A DNA stretch of 26,386 nt from Pseudomonadota bacterium. Lineage in GTDB: Bacteria > Pseudomonadota > Gammaproteobacteria > Arenicellales > Arenicellaceae. The position numbers were made by a program, and so were the translations under genes. This document shows, piece after piece, positions 1-9,227 of this stretch (the first letter of the stretch is position 1; the number at the start of each line of letters is the position of its first letter). Under the pieces are notes generated by a model. The model saw nothing but the letters and a program-made list of their open reading frames with translations, had not been told where the DNA came from and made no database searches. The stretch spans positions 1-26,386 of the forward strand of contig JABJKL010000040.1 of the NCBI GenBank assembly GCA_018660405.1, written 5' to 3'.

Positions 1-986
1 CTTTGCTGTGAAGCAGCCAGTTTGAACTGCGGATGAGTGCGTAGGCCAGGATAAAACACCTTATCCACTCCACCGACAGCTCCTAACGAAGCAAGGTACT
101 CCGCAACAACTTGGGCATTTCGACTTGTTTCATCCATCCTCAACTGAAGCGTCTCCAATCCCTTCAAAAATATCCAGGCGTTAAATGGGCTCATACTCAA
201 TCCAGCGGCACGCATAATCGGCAATAACTTGTCATCAATCAGACTCTGCGGCCCCACCACTGCCCCACCGATTGCGCGTCCCTGGCCGTCCAAATACTTG
301 GTGGCTGAATGCAGGACGATATCTGCCCCAAGATTTAACGGAGTCTGTAAGGCGGGTGAACAAAAACAATTGTCAACAGCGACCAAAATTTCCTCGCTAA
401 AGCTTTTGGCAATCGCACTAATCGCTCGTATATCACCGACTTCAGTAAGCGGGTTTGCAGGCGTCTCAAACAGCACCAGCCGTGTATTGGGCTGGAGCGC
501 TGCCTGCCATGCATCATTATCGACCAGATCGACCAAGGTATATTCGATCCCAAACCGGGAAAATATATTTTTAAATAGTATCAGCGTGGTGCCAAACATG
601 TTTCGGGATAGAGCTATATGATCACCCGCATCAAGCACTCCGAGGCACAATAAAACATAAGCGGCCATGCCGGATGAGGTGGCTATACAGGCTTCACCCT
701 CCTCCAGAGCAGCGAGACGCTCAGCAAAGCTATCTACGGTTGGATTACTAAAGCGAGCATAAATATACCCGTCTTCATCGCCCGAAAATCGAGCCGCAGC
801 CTGTGCAGCCGACTCAAACACAAAACTCGACGTTGCTACGATGCTTTCAGAATGTTCCCCAAAATTGCTACGATGCTGGCCAGCCCTGACAGCACGAGTA
901 GCCGGGCGAAAATCTAACCAGTCCTGTTCGCTATGTTTTTTACCGCTCTTTTTATTATCCTTTCTATTACTTTTTTTATTGTCCAT
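1..986 (-). CDS. metZ: O-succinylhomoserine sulfhydrylase MetZ (partial, C-terminus off the window)
   Basis: This is a PLP-dependent Cys/Met-metabolism enzyme that makes homocysteine directly from O-succinylhomoserine and sulfide in methionine synthesis. About 328 codons are visible; the last ~70 of a usual ~400-residue protein lie beyond base 1. The Schiff-base lysine is K230 in the motif HSATKYLDGQGR, and the N-terminal RAVRAGQHRSNFGEHSE segment is typical of the family. The protein opens with an unusual lysine/asparagine-rich stretch of about 18 residues before the conserved DFRPATRAVRAG region. The start ATG at 984-986 is preceded by an AAGGA-like ribosome site. It lies 40 bases downstream of purF on the same strand, the purF-metZ order known from Pseudomonas. 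Cystathionine gamma-synthase is the alternative, but the motif spelling and the neighbour favour MetZ. Confidence 0.92.
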   Translation of the reverse strand, partial: MDNKKSNRKDNKKSGKKHSEQDWLDFRPATRAVRAGQHRSNFGEHSESIVATSSFVFESAAQAAARFSGDEDGYIYARFSNPTVDSFAERLAALEEGEACIATSSGMAAYVLLCLGVLDAGDHIALSRNMFGTTLILFKNIFSRFGIEYTLVDLVDNDAWQAALQPNTRLVLFETPANPLTEVGDIRAISAIAKSFSEEILVAVDNCFCSPALQTPLNLGADIVLHSATKYLDGQGRAIGGAVVGPQSLIDDKLLPIMRAAGLSMSPFNAWIFLKGLETLQLRMDETSRNAQVVAEYLASLGAVGGVDKVFYPGLRTHPQFKLAASQQ

Positions 987-1026
987 AGTCGTGCTTTATC
1001 CTTTTCAAATTACCTGCAAAGCGTTA

Positions 1027-2562
1027 TTAGGCCACAATTTCCAAATCACTTTCATCGGAATCTTCTTCGATCGAGCCATCTATAATACGCAATTTTTTAG
1101 CACCATCGTTACGCGCCTGCTCGAGGGCTTTAAGATATTGCTCGCTGACATCTCCAGTGACGTACTGCTTATTGAAACACGATGTATCAAAATTTTTAAT
1201 ATCTGGATTGCCCGCCGTGGCACACTCGACCAGATCCTCAAGATCTTGATACCAAAGACGATCTGCACCAATAAGTTGGCCCACTTCCTCTGCACTTCGC
1301 CCATTAGCAACCAACTCAGAGGCTGTTGGCATATCAATCCCGTAAACATTCGGATACCGCACGGGTGGGGCAGCTGATGCAAAATAGACTTTATTCGCAC
1401 CCGACTCGCGTGCCATAGCGACAATTTGACTCGAAGTTGTACCACGCACAATCGAATCATCGACCAGTAAAACGTTTTTATCGCGAAACTCCAAACTAAT
1501 GGAATTTAACTTCTGACGCACAGATTTTTTACGCTCCTCTTGCCCAGGCATAATAAATGTGCGACCAATGTATCGATTCTTTATAAACCCTTCCCGGTAC
1601 GGAACACCTAAATGATAGGACAGCTGTATTGCCGATGTACGACTGGTATCAGGAATCGGAATGACCACGTCAATATCATCTACGGGTAAATTCTGCTTTA
1701 TCTTTCTGGCTAACGCATCCCCCATTCTCAAACGAGTTTTATAAACTGAAATGCCATCAATCATTGAGTCTGGTCGTGCAAAATAAACATGTTCAAATAT
1801 ACAGGGAGCATATGCGCTCTCTTTGGCGCACTGCTTCTTGTGCACTTTACCGTCGAACTCCACGAGCACTGCCTGGCCGGGATGGATATCGTCTACAACG
1901 TCAAAACCCAAGCCATCCAACGCAACACTTTCTGAAGCGATGATATGCTCAGCACCTGTTTCTGTATGACGTATACCTCGTATAAGCGGACGAATTCCGT
2001 GAGCATCTCTAAACGAGACAATCCCAAAACCCATAATTAACGCGACCACTGCAAAACCACCACTACATCGCTTATAAACACCTTCTATAGCCTTAAATAC
2101 GGCCTCAGGAGGTAACTTCGCTATGCCTGCGGGTATATGCCTGAGCAATTCATGGGCAAACACATTGAGCAAGATCTCCGAATCCGAATTTGTATTCAGG
2201 TGACGACGATCTTCGCGATAAAGATCGTCTCTTAACTCGTCGGCATTCACCAAATTTCCGTTGTGCGCTAGCGCAATTCCAAACGGTGAATTCACGTAAA
2301 AGGGTTGCGCTTCGGACGCAGCGCTTGACCCCGCGGTCGGGTAGCGGCAATGCCCGAGGCCCGAATTGCCCTCAAGTTTCTGCATGTGACGGGTACGAAA
2401 TACATCCTTAACGAGGCCATTCGCTTTACGCAAATAAAGCCGGTTTTCAGCACTGGTGGCTATGCCTGCGGCATCCTGTCCACGATGTTGAAGAATCGTC
2501 AAGCCATCGTAAAGCGCCTGATTCACTGAACCTTGTCCAACAATCGCTATGATGCCACACAT
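1027..2562 (-). CDS. purF: Amidophosphoribosyltransferase PurF
   Basis: This enzyme catalyses the first committed step of purine synthesis, moving the glutamine amide nitrogen onto PRPP to give phosphoribosylamine. It has 511 residues, close to the E. coli length. Cys2 follows the initiator Met directly (MCGIIAIVG), so it is the Ntn nucleophile and there is no propeptide. The glutaminase half includes HRGQDAAGI (26-34) and the NGNLVN loop (101-106). The PRPP-binding loop VLLVDDSIVRGTT is at about 364-376. It sits between cvpA (63 bases upstream) and metZ (40 bases downstream), the standard cvpA-purF pairing. No strong Shine-Dalgarno is seen before the ATG, but the Cys2 requirement fixes the start. 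Confidence 0.97.
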   Translation of the reverse strand: MCGIIAIVGQGSVNQALYDGLTILQHRGQDAAGIATSAENRLYLRKANGLVKDVFRTRHMQKLEGNSGLGHCRYPTAGSSAASEAQPFYVNSPFGIALAHNGNLVNADELRDDLYREDRRHLNTNSDSEILLNVFAHELLRHIPAGIAKLPPEAVFKAIEGVYKRCSGGFAVVALIMGFGIVSFRDAHGIRPLIRGIRHTETGAEHIIASESVALDGLGFDVVDDIHPGQAVLVEFDGKVHKKQCAKESAYAPCIFEHVYFARPDSMIDGISVYKTRLRMGDALARKIKQNLPVDDIDVVIPIPDTSRTSAIQLSYHLGVPYREGFIKNRYIGRTFIMPGQEERKKSVRQKLNSISLEFRDKNVLLVDDSIVRGTTSSQIVAMARESGANKVYFASAAPPVRYPNVYGIDMPTASELVANGRSAEEVGQLIGADRLWYQDLEDLVECATAGNPDIKNFDTSCFNKQYVTGDVSEQYLKALEQARNDGAKKLRIIDGSIEEDSDESDLEIVA

Positions 2563-2625
2563 AATTTTTGTTAGCGTTCTACTCTAGGAATAGCTAAAAA
2601 TGGGTTTGTATTAAATTCGAACATA

Positions 2626-3114
2626 TCAACTCATTGGTGTTTCAGCAATCACCTTGGGTAATAACGGGCTAATCAAATCAACGGTTGGATCAAAATAAGT
2701 AATGAGCCGCGAAGCCTGCCAGAATTCAGATTCGTTCAAGTCAATACCCCGGGCTATGATAATAAATACCGCAACCAACAAAACCGCCCGAAGCAAACCG
2801 AAAGCGGCCCCCAACAGCCGATCTGGCCCCTGAATGGCCTTTACCGCAATCAACTTATACAAAAGGCCGCTGACAATACTTAGGAAAAACAAGCTCACCA
2901 CAAATACAATCACAAAAGCTATGCCACTTTGCAGCGCCACTCCCGGTACGTATTGGGCGACTAAAGGAGCGACTTGACTTGCACTGGTCAAACCAACCCA
3001 AAACGCGAGTACCCATGAAATTATCGAAAAAGCCTCTCGGATTAATCCGCGTTTTACGCCAACACCAACAGAAATGGCAACGATGATAATCAGTATAATG
3101 TCCAAACCACTCAT
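2626..3114 (-). CDS. cvpA: CvpA family inner-membrane protein
   Basis: A 162-residue integral membrane protein with about four hydrophobic segments (near residues 3-22, 28-48, 62-85 and 100-120). The size matches E. coli CvpA, named for colicin V production and later linked to envelope homeostasis; its molecular role is unsettled. An open frame extends upstream to 3222, but that part lies inside dedD and reads as non-membrane sequence. I therefore chose the ATG at 3112-3114 (MSGLDIILIIIV), which sits 8 bases after the dedD stop. The dedD-cvpA-purF order is the conserved gammaproteobacterial arrangement and is the main support for the name, along with the hydrophobic profile. Confidence 0.88.
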   Translation of the reverse strand: MSGLDIILIIIVAISVGVGVKRGLIREAFSIISWVLAFWVGLTSASQVAPLVAQYVPGVALQSGIAFVIVFVVSLFFLSIVSGLLYKLIAVKAIQGPDRLLGAAFGLLRAVLLVAVFIIIARGIDLNESEFWQASRLITYFDPTVDLISPLLPKVIAETPMS

Positions 3115-3122
3115 GTCGTGTT

Positions 3123-3704
3123 TTAGGGGAAAGCAGTAATCAAACCCGGCAAACCGATCTGTTGCTCCAAACGAGCACGGACCCGAGCCGCATCTACTCG
3201 TCGCTCGTATGGGCCAATCCAAATCCGTGTTCCTTCACCTTTAGACGTGGCGATTGATTCGGAGTCTGGAGCAAATCCTTTTTCGTTCAAATCAGCCAAC
3301 AGCTTATCTGCGCTCTTGGCATTAACAAGGGTAGCAACCCGCACCACCCAGCCTCGTTCGATTGCTTCGCCAGAATCGGGTGTCGAGCCTGGCTTATCCT
3401 TCGCTGGTTTTGACTCGCTGGCGATCGGCGAAGGGGCCTGAGCCTCTGAATCAGTGTCTTTTTCGGCGCTTCCACTGGATGCTTCTATGGGTGTTATCTT
3501 GGAAACAAAAACAGTGACTTCTTCGTCACTGGAAACATAATCGTTCTTTAGGGCCTCAATTATTTGCGCTTCGTCAGAATTAAATCCTGAAACGGAGCCG
3601 TCATCACCATCCAAAATAACCGGCAAAATAATCGCTGCGAGACCTATCAGGATTCCCGCACCGACCAACCGTTTCTTTGGATCGAATTCTTCAGCTGCCG
3701 ACAT
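3123..3704 (-). CDS. dedD: DedD-like SPOR-domain cell division protein
   Basis: A 193-residue bitopic protein with a short cytoplasmic tail (KKRLVGAG), one transmembrane helix at about 14-31, an acidic and Ser/Pro-rich periplasmic linker (about 35-115) and a C-terminal SPOR domain (about 118-193). The SPOR domain contains GWVVRVATL and RIWIGPYERRVDAARV. SPOR domains bind denuded septal peptidoglycan, and DedD-type proteins help constriction from the inner membrane. It lies between folC (25 bases upstream) and cvpA (8 bases downstream), as dedD does in E. coli. The linker is low in complexity and unlikely to be conserved. The name rests on architecture plus position. Confidence 0.86.
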   Translation of the reverse strand: MSAAEEFDPKKRLVGAGILIGLAAIILPVILDGDDGSVSGFNSDEAQIIEALKNDYVSSDEEVTVFVSKITPIEASSGSAEKDTDSEAQAPSPIASESKPAKDKPGSTPDSGEAIERGWVVRVATLVNAKSADKLLADLNEKGFAPDSESIATSKGEGTRIWIGPYERRVDAARVRARLEQQIGLPGLITAFP

Positions 3705-3729
3705 AATAATGTGATCGTACCAGGGTCAT

Positions 3730-5019
3730 CTACACAGTTGCCGATTGATGCCCAAGTATATCACCGACCAGCAAAAACGAACCAAAAACTATTAGTAAGT
3801 CATCCTCTTTCAAGAGCTTTTGGGTCTGTTTCCACAGATCAATCGCGTTACCCGTGGATAAAATGCTGGGTTGCACATTTAAAGTTCTTGCGGCCCGCAC
3901 CAAGCGATGCTCCAACACCGTTGCTGGCAGTCCCCTTGGCGATTTCAATTCAGCGATCAGCCATTGATCCACATGCTCTAGAATATGGTACAAAGACGAT
4001 TCTATTGACTTATCCTCCAACATAGCAAACAAGGCGTACACCGTCCCTTGAACACTAAATCCCTTAAGAAACTCTGCCAGCGCCTGAATTGCAGCCTCGT
4101 TATGTGCAACATCCAGAATAATGATCGGCTTCTCAGAAATTACTTGCTGCCGTCCAGAAATAGCTGCGCGACTAATCCCTTCAGACAATTCGTTAGCTGA
4201 TATTTTAAAGCGCGACTGTGTGACCAAAAGATCTGCGACGCAGGCCGCGTTATCCAATTGTTCAGTCGAACCAGAAAATGGGGCAGGAAGTAGAGCACCA
4301 CGGATTCGCCCTACTACGTCGGTCAACATCCAACCATTCTCTTCATTGCGATGGTCAAAATCTCGACCAATAATCCGTAACTGCGCATCAAGATCCATCG
4401 CTCGGTCTGTTATCATTTTTGGTATATCCCTATCACCGCATACCACAATTTGCCGTGGTCGCATCAAACCCGCTTTTTCAAATCCAATTTTCTCCCGGTG
4501 CTCGCCCAGCAAAGCTATGTGATCAAGTGCTATATTGGTTAACAATAAAGCATCAGCGTCAATAAGGTTCGTCACGTCCAAACGCCCGCCCAATCCCGCC
4601 TCCAGCACCAAAACCTCCAATCCAGCGTTCGAAAATACGACTAACGCAGCCAGCGTGGTGTACTCAAAAAAGGTTAGTGCTTCTGATTGCCGTGCTTTTT
4701 CTACTAGTAGGAAAGCACCTATCAATTTTTCATCGGTGGCTGGAACCCCGTTTACACACACCCGCTCGTTGAAACGGATCAAGTGCGGCGAGCTATAGCT
4801 TCCAACGGACACTCCCGCAGACAAAAACACTTTGCTTAATAATTCAACGCAACTCCCCTTTCCATTAGTGCCCGCAACGGTGATAACAAAAGGCAAATTA
4901 TCGACTAATTCCAGCCTCGCTAACACTCTATGAGGCCGATCCAAACTGAATTCCATTTCTTCCGGATTCAAGGATTGTATATAAACAATCCAAGCGTCCA
5001 GGTCTTGCGTATCAAGCAT
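3730..5019 (-). CDS. folC: Bifunctional folylpolyglutamate / dihydrofolate synthase FolC
   Basis: A Mur-ligase-family ATPase that makes dihydrofolate from dihydropteroate and then adds glutamates to folates. The protein has 429 residues from the chosen start. The P-loop GTNGKGS is at 50-56, followed by SSPHLIRFNERV, which helps bind folate; the central domain has LEAGLGGRLDVTN and the C-terminal domain LDVAHNEAA. The open frame reaches 5082 with an earlier ATG, but those 21 codons overlap the trpF 3' end. MLDTQDLDAW at 5017-5019 starts where other FolC proteins start. In most gammaproteobacteria accD lies directly upstream; here folC follows trpF after 22 bases. Confidence 0.95.
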   Translation of the reverse strand: MLDTQDLDAWIVYIQSLNPEEMEFSLDRPHRVLARLELVDNLPFVITVAGTNGKGSCVELLSKVFLSAGVSVGSYSSPHLIRFNERVCVNGVPATDEKLIGAFLLVEKARQSEALTFFEYTTLAALVVFSNAGLEVLVLEAGLGGRLDVTNLIDADALLLTNIALDHIALLGEHREKIGFEKAGLMRPRQIVVCGDRDIPKMITDRAMDLDAQLRIIGRDFDHRNEENGWMLTDVVGRIRGALLPAPFSGSTEQLDNAACVADLLVTQSRFKISANELSEGISRAAISGRQQVISEKPIIILDVAHNEAAIQALAEFLKGFSVQGTVYALFAMLEDKSIESSLYHILEHVDQWLIAELKSPRGLPATVLEHRLVRAARTLNVQPSILSTGNAIDLWKQTQKLLKEDDLLIVFGSFLLVGDILGHQSATV

Positions 5020-5041
5020 CGATTTTTTACATCGGTTTCGT

Positions 5042-5713
5042 TTATTCAGCCCTGGACTTACCAGACTTGGCATTCGATCCATAGGCCTTACTCAAATCCG
5101 CCGATCTAATCTCTTCGAAACTGGCGGTGAGCTTATTACCGTCTTTTAAACCAGGCGAGCGTTCGACCCCACTGTTAAGATCAACCGCATGTGGCTGCAA
5201 TCGGGCGATTACACTGGCTATTCGACCCGGGCCTAAACCACCCGCCAAAACCAGTGGTGCGCCGCTAGCTGTGGGCCAAACTGCCTCGTCAAACGGTTTT
5301 CCTGTACCGCCGTATGCATGCTCGGTTCGAGAGTCCAGCAGGAACGCACGAGCATCTGCGTAACCAAGATCTCCAACATTGAGTTCCATCGATCGTTCAG
5401 CTGGCAGGGCTTTAATATAGGGTAGGCCTAATTCCTGAGCAAAATCACTGCTTTCATCACCATGAAGCTGCACCAGATCAAACCCAATGGCGTTATGTAG
5501 CGACCTAATGTCATTGGCAGAGGCATTCACAAATACGCCGACGAGGTCTACAAATGCAGGAACAACACTCCGAATCAATCGCGCTTGCGACGCCTCGATA
5601 AAGCGCGGACTTTCTACGTGAAAAATCATCCCAATAGCATCGGCACCTAGCCGCACAGCAAGCTCAGCATCCTGGGGCCGGGTGATTCCACAAACTTTAA
5701 TTCGCGTTCGCAT
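5042..5713 (-). CDS. trpF: Phosphoribosylanthranilate isomerase TrpF
   Basis: This (beta/alpha)8 enzyme carries out the Amadori rearrangement of N-(5'-phosphoribosyl)anthranilate in tryptophan synthesis. It has 223 residues. The catalytic cysteine is C8 in KVCGITR and the catalytic aspartate is D127 in LLDSRT. Phosphate-binding loops are LAGGLGPGRI and DLNSGVERSPGLKD. The open frame continues to 5896, but the first 61 codons lie within truA; MRTRIKVCGITR at 5711-5713 is the family start. It has a polar, Ser/Lys-rich C-terminal tail. It sits 38 bases after truA and 22 bases before folC, in the truA-trpF order seen in Pseudomonas but without accD. Confidence 0.96.
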   Translation of the reverse strand: MRTRIKVCGITRPQDAELAVRLGADAIGMIFHVESPRFIEASQARLIRSVVPAFVDLVGVFVNASANDIRSLHNAIGFDLVQLHGDESSDFAQELGLPYIKALPAERSMELNVGDLGYADARAFLLDSRTEHAYGGTGKPFDEAVWPTASGAPLVLAGGLGPGRIASVIARLQPHAVDLNSGVERSPGLKDGNKLTASFEEIRSADLSKAYGSNAKSGKSRAE

Positions 5714-5751
5714 AGTTAGGTGATTAGTTAGTTGTTCTGCACTAAGAGTCG

Positions 5752-6534
5752 TCACCAGAATTGTACAGGCTCTGGTATCTCCATATCGATACCAAACTCG
5801 CTTGGATACTCTACCCGGGTTAAATATAAGCCTTCGGGTGCGGCAGTAATACCCCCCTTTGTTCGGTCCTTGGCCTCTAGTACGGTACGCGCCCAATCAA
5901 CGGGCTCCTCTCCCGCACCGATAGTTAGCAGCACACCTGCAATATTCCGGACCATATGCTGCAAAAAGGCATTAGCGATTACGTCAATCCATATCCAGCA
6001 CCCCTGCGTTTGCACAATCAATTGGGTAACTGTTCTAACGGGTGAATGGGCTTGACAGCCAGACGCCCTAAACGAGCTATAGTCATGTTCACCCACCAAA
6101 CACTGAGCCGCCGACTGCATTGCTGGAACATTAATATTGCGATACTCATGAGTGACTAGTTGACGATACACCGCACTAGCAACACTTCGATTAAAAATGA
6201 TATACCGGTAGTTTCTTCTAAAAGCCTTGAACCTCGCGTGAAATTCATCACTAACACGCTGCGCAGCGGATAAACGGACATCACCCGGTAACGCAGTGTT
6301 AGCTCCCAATACCCACGCCCTGGCGGATCGCTCAGCCGAGCTGTCAAAGTGAATAATCTGCCCAGTCGCATGTACACCACTGTCGGTTCGACCCGCTGTA
6401 ACAATTGAAATCGGTTCATTCGCGACGCTAGACAGGGCCTGCTCTACACAGCCCTGCACGGTTCTTTGGCCGGGTTGTGACTGCCAACCCTTAAATTCAG
6501 ACCCGCGATACTCTACAACGGCAGCATAGCGCAT
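5752..6534 (-). CDS. truA: tRNA pseudouridine(38-40) synthase TruA
   Basis: TruA converts uridines 38-40 in the anticodon stem of many tRNAs to pseudouridine. The protein has 260 residues, the usual length. The catalytic aspartate is D51 in TAGRTDSGVHA, and other conserved stretches are YRGSEFKGWQ near the N-terminus, FHARFKAFRRNYRY and FLQHMVRNIAG. A good AGGAG ribosome site lies before the ATG at 6532-6534. Another ATG 7 bases upstream is out of frame. It lies between fimV (150 bases upstream) and trpF, matching the Pseudomonas fimV-truA-trpF order. Confidence 0.97.
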   Translation of the reverse strand: MRYAAVVEYRGSEFKGWQSQPGQRTVQGCVEQALSSVANEPISIVTAGRTDSGVHATGQIIHFDSSAERSARAWVLGANTALPGDVRLSAAQRVSDEFHARFKAFRRNYRYIIFNRSVASAVYRQLVTHEYRNINVPAMQSAAQCLVGEHDYSSFRASGCQAHSPVRTVTQLIVQTQGCWIWIDVIANAFLQHMVRNIAGVLLTIGAGEEPVDWARTVLEAKDRTKGGITAAPEGLYLTRVEYPSEFGIDMEIPEPVQFW

Positions 6535-6684
6535 ACGCCATCACTCCTTAGATATAGGCTAGCCGGAGACACGCGTTTGGAAAGACTGTAACTGTAATAA
6601 TGCGCGGTGCCACACGGATAAAGGTTCTGAACCAAATTCAGTGTCCGGAACGGAACTATAAGGTGATTAGTGTCAATTGAGCAT

Positions 6685-9021
6685 TCAGCTGGTTAACTTA
6701 GACAACATTTTAGTTGCCTGTTCTTTTTGTTGATCATCACCATTTTCCATGACATCTTTAAGTATCGAATCAGCACCCTCAACATCACCCAACCCTACAT
6801 AAACCTGCGCAAGATCCAGCTGAGTTTGAATATCCTCGTGATCACCCACAACATTTTCGCTCGCGTCTTGAACACTCGCACTTTTATCGACCATCAAGTC
6901 TGAAAACTCAGGTGGTTCACTAATCACCACATCGTGGCTATCCATATCCATTAACGACGAATCTAATTCAGTGCTTTCAAGGAAGCTTTTTAAGGATTCT
7001 TCAGGTGACTGATTATCCGTATTATTGGTGTCTACAGCAGGATGCTCAGCAGTATCTTCAAGATTGATCAAAAGACCTGAGTCCGCAACATCAAATGGTG
7101 AATCTTTTGTGTCGCCCGACACACGCGAGCTCTCGACCGGATCGTCGTCGTTTGCAAAGATCGGGTTAGTCAAGTTTAACTCCCGGCCCATGTTAACCAC
7201 CTCGCGCCAAAGCTTGTCTTCAGAGTCCTTCTTATCAGTAAAAAATCTCTCCGCGAGGCGCTCAAATTCCGCCACGTTATTTTGCTTACAGTAAGTCTCG
7301 AGTAATTTCATGCGAATATCGCTGCGATCAGCCGATTTCTCAAGACCTTTTTTGAGTGTTTCTACCGCTTGATCGTCGCGACCGTACGCGAGATAAACTT
7401 CAGCCTCAGCCAGTGGATCCACGTCATCCGAAGGAGCAATCGACTCACCTTCGCTCTCACCCCCTATGTGGACGTTCAAAAATGATGCTTCTATATCGTG
7501 TTCACCAAGGGAGTCTGTGTCTTCTGGAATAGGCGCTTGATAAGCGTCCCCAGAGTACATGCTGTATTCCATGTCTTGCTGTGCTCGAAGTCTACGGAAA
7601 AACAATAACCCAAAAAATGCCACAATAGCCGCACCAATGGTTCCGAGTGTCGTTGTACTCCTAAAGTCTATACTTGCCAGGAAACTATTCATTTTATCCA
7701 GCCAACTATAGTCAGTAAACGTCAAACCTGGGGTCGAATCATTATCACCCGAACCGACAAAAACCTCCCCAGATGATTCAGCTCGAATCGAATTCGGGTT
7801 ACCTAACCCTTGCTGCAAGGCAGCAAACGCTGGATCTTCTAGCGCTATCAGTTGATTAACCGCTTCCAACTGAATCTCCAATAAATCGATACGTGTGCGA
7901 AGTTCACTATTCTCGCGTTCGCTGGACAATAATGACGACTCCATTTCAGACATCTCACTTTGTAATGCGCGAACATCGTCGTTGCCACCAGCACCTGGAT
8001 ACGCAACCACATCGGCTGATCCAATTCGGAACTCATCTGGAGCTGTGGAATCAACTTCAGAATACTCACTGTTGCTTACGGCACTAACCGATCCAGAATC
8101 TTCTGTAGTCGGCTGGTCTATATCGGTAACTCCGTTTGATGTGTTATCGGCGGTAATAGTGCCGTCAGCGGTAATGTAGGTGGGTACCGACCCGCCTCGA
8201 TCCGCAATATAGCCTAGCCATTGCACCCGCTGCGTCTGAAAGACCTGAAGCGCGACATCCTGTGACATACTTCGTATATCATCGAGATTGTTCACCTGCA
8301 ATACCTCCCCCGCTTTGAGGAGATTCATATTCCCATCAATGAACGCACTTTCATTATCACGATACAAGACATACAAAGTTTCAAAATATCCCAGCTCTGG
8401 ATAGGCTTGTCGCAATTGAACCGATATCGCACTTAAGGTCTCACCAACTTCGACTGGCCCATAGACACCAAATGCATCTTCATTCTGGTTCGCTTGCAAA
8501 GAATCACCGGCTGATGCCGAATTTTGATCGTCCGTAACGGTGGGTGGAATCACCGATGTTGGCAGTTGGCCGCCATTAACCGGCGAATCGATTAGCGCAG
8601 TATATTCACGTAAAATTGAACCGCCATCCCAGTCAACCCGGAGCAGCATTCTCAATATTGGCTCACCCATCGGTGAGCTACCAAAAATACGTAGCCAGTT
8701 TTGACCATTTTCAAAAAAAACCTCAAACTGGATTTCATCCATAAAATCTAGTCTGCGAATGCCGGCGATAGAAAACTCTTCAGGGCTGGCAAGGCCAAAT
8801 GCGACTTCTTCAAGATTATCGACACCCGGATCCACGCTTAACTCCACGAGAAGATCAAGAGGCTCATCCAAAAAAGAGTTTACATGCAAACTACCAAGTC
8901 CCAACGCAAAGGCTTGTGAGGAACCCAGCACTATCAGCGCAGCGAGCAGAACAGACCCAGAAGCACGCAACTTTAACGCCCTGATAATGGGCTGACTGAC
9001 GTTAAATCTAATCATCTGCAT
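6685..9021 (-). CDS. fimV: FimV-type polar peptidoglycan-binding hub protein
   Basis: FimV proteins are bitopic inner-membrane proteins that organise cell poles, type IV pilus and type II secretion assembly, and cAMP signalling. The 778-residue protein has, in order, a signal peptide with cleavage near A39 (SSQAFA|LGLG); the FimV N-terminal domain (about 40-145, LGLGSLHVNSFLDEPLD); a LysM-like peptidoglycan-binding region (about 187-244, YGPVEVGETLSAIS); a Ser/Thr/Asp-rich linker; a coiled coil (about 350-393); one transmembrane helix (about 457-476); and a very acidic cytoplasmic part with TPR-like segments at about 540-600. The C-terminal FimV domain at about 735-775 reads LDLAQVYVGLGDVEGADSIL. 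Met3 is an equally possible start. It lies between asd and truA, as in Pseudomonas, separated from asd by 206 bases. Confidence 0.93.
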   Translation of the reverse strand: MQMIRFNVSQPIIRALKLRASGSVLLAALIVLGSSQAFALGLGSLHVNSFLDEPLDLLVELSVDPGVDNLEEVAFGLASPEEFSIAGIRRLDFMDEIQFEVFFENGQNWLRIFGSSPMGEPILRMLLRVDWDGGSILREYTALIDSPVNGGQLPTSVIPPTVTDDQNSASAGDSLQANQNEDAFGVYGPVEVGETLSAISVQLRQAYPELGYFETLYVLYRDNESAFIDGNMNLLKAGEVLQVNNLDDIRSMSQDVALQVFQTQRVQWLGYIADRGGSVPTYITADGTITADNTSNGVTDIDQPTTEDSGSVSAVSNSEYSEVDSTAPDEFRIGSADVVAYPGAGGNDDVRALQSEMSEMESSLLSSERENSELRTRIDLLEIQLEAVNQLIALEDPAFAALQQGLGNPNSIRAESSGEVFVGSGDNDSTPGLTFTDYSWLDKMNSFLASIDFRSTTTLGTIGAAIVAFFGLLFFRRLRAQQDMEYSMYSGDAYQAPIPEDTDSLGEHDIEASFLNVHIGGESEGESIAPSDDVDPLAEAEVYLAYGRDDQAVETLKKGLEKSADRSDIRMKLLETYCKQNNVAEFERLAERFFTDKKDSEDKLWREVVNMGRELNLTNPIFANDDDPVESSRVSGDTKDSPFDVADSGLLINLEDTAEHPAVDTNNTDNQSPEESLKSFLESTELDSSLMDMDSHDVVISEPPEFSDLMVDKSASVQDASENVVGDHEDIQTQLDLAQVYVGLGDVEGADSILKDVMENGDDQQKEQATKMLSKLTS

Positions 9022-9227
9022 ATCAAAGACCGCACATAGTTGCTGTAGTATATAAGTAGTCCACCCGACGCTCTCGTGTACTATTCATCCCTACGAAGCA
9101 AAATTTGAAGATATACCTCTGTTTTACTCGGAATATTAATAAGTTACCTAAGTGTACTCATAAATAACATTATCCTATCAATACGACAATGTCTAGGTGA
9201 AGATAGCCCTGCATTCACCAATCTCAA

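Noticed and set aside
841..1377. Plus-strand open frame of 178 codons
   Set aside because: It is antisense to the metZ start and the purF 3' end, with no recognisable domain; the minus-strand genes explain the sequence.
6535..6684. Terminator between fimV and truA
   Set aside because: Only short AT-rich pairings such as GGTT-CTG-AACC occur, with no T-run; read-through from fimV to truA is likely.
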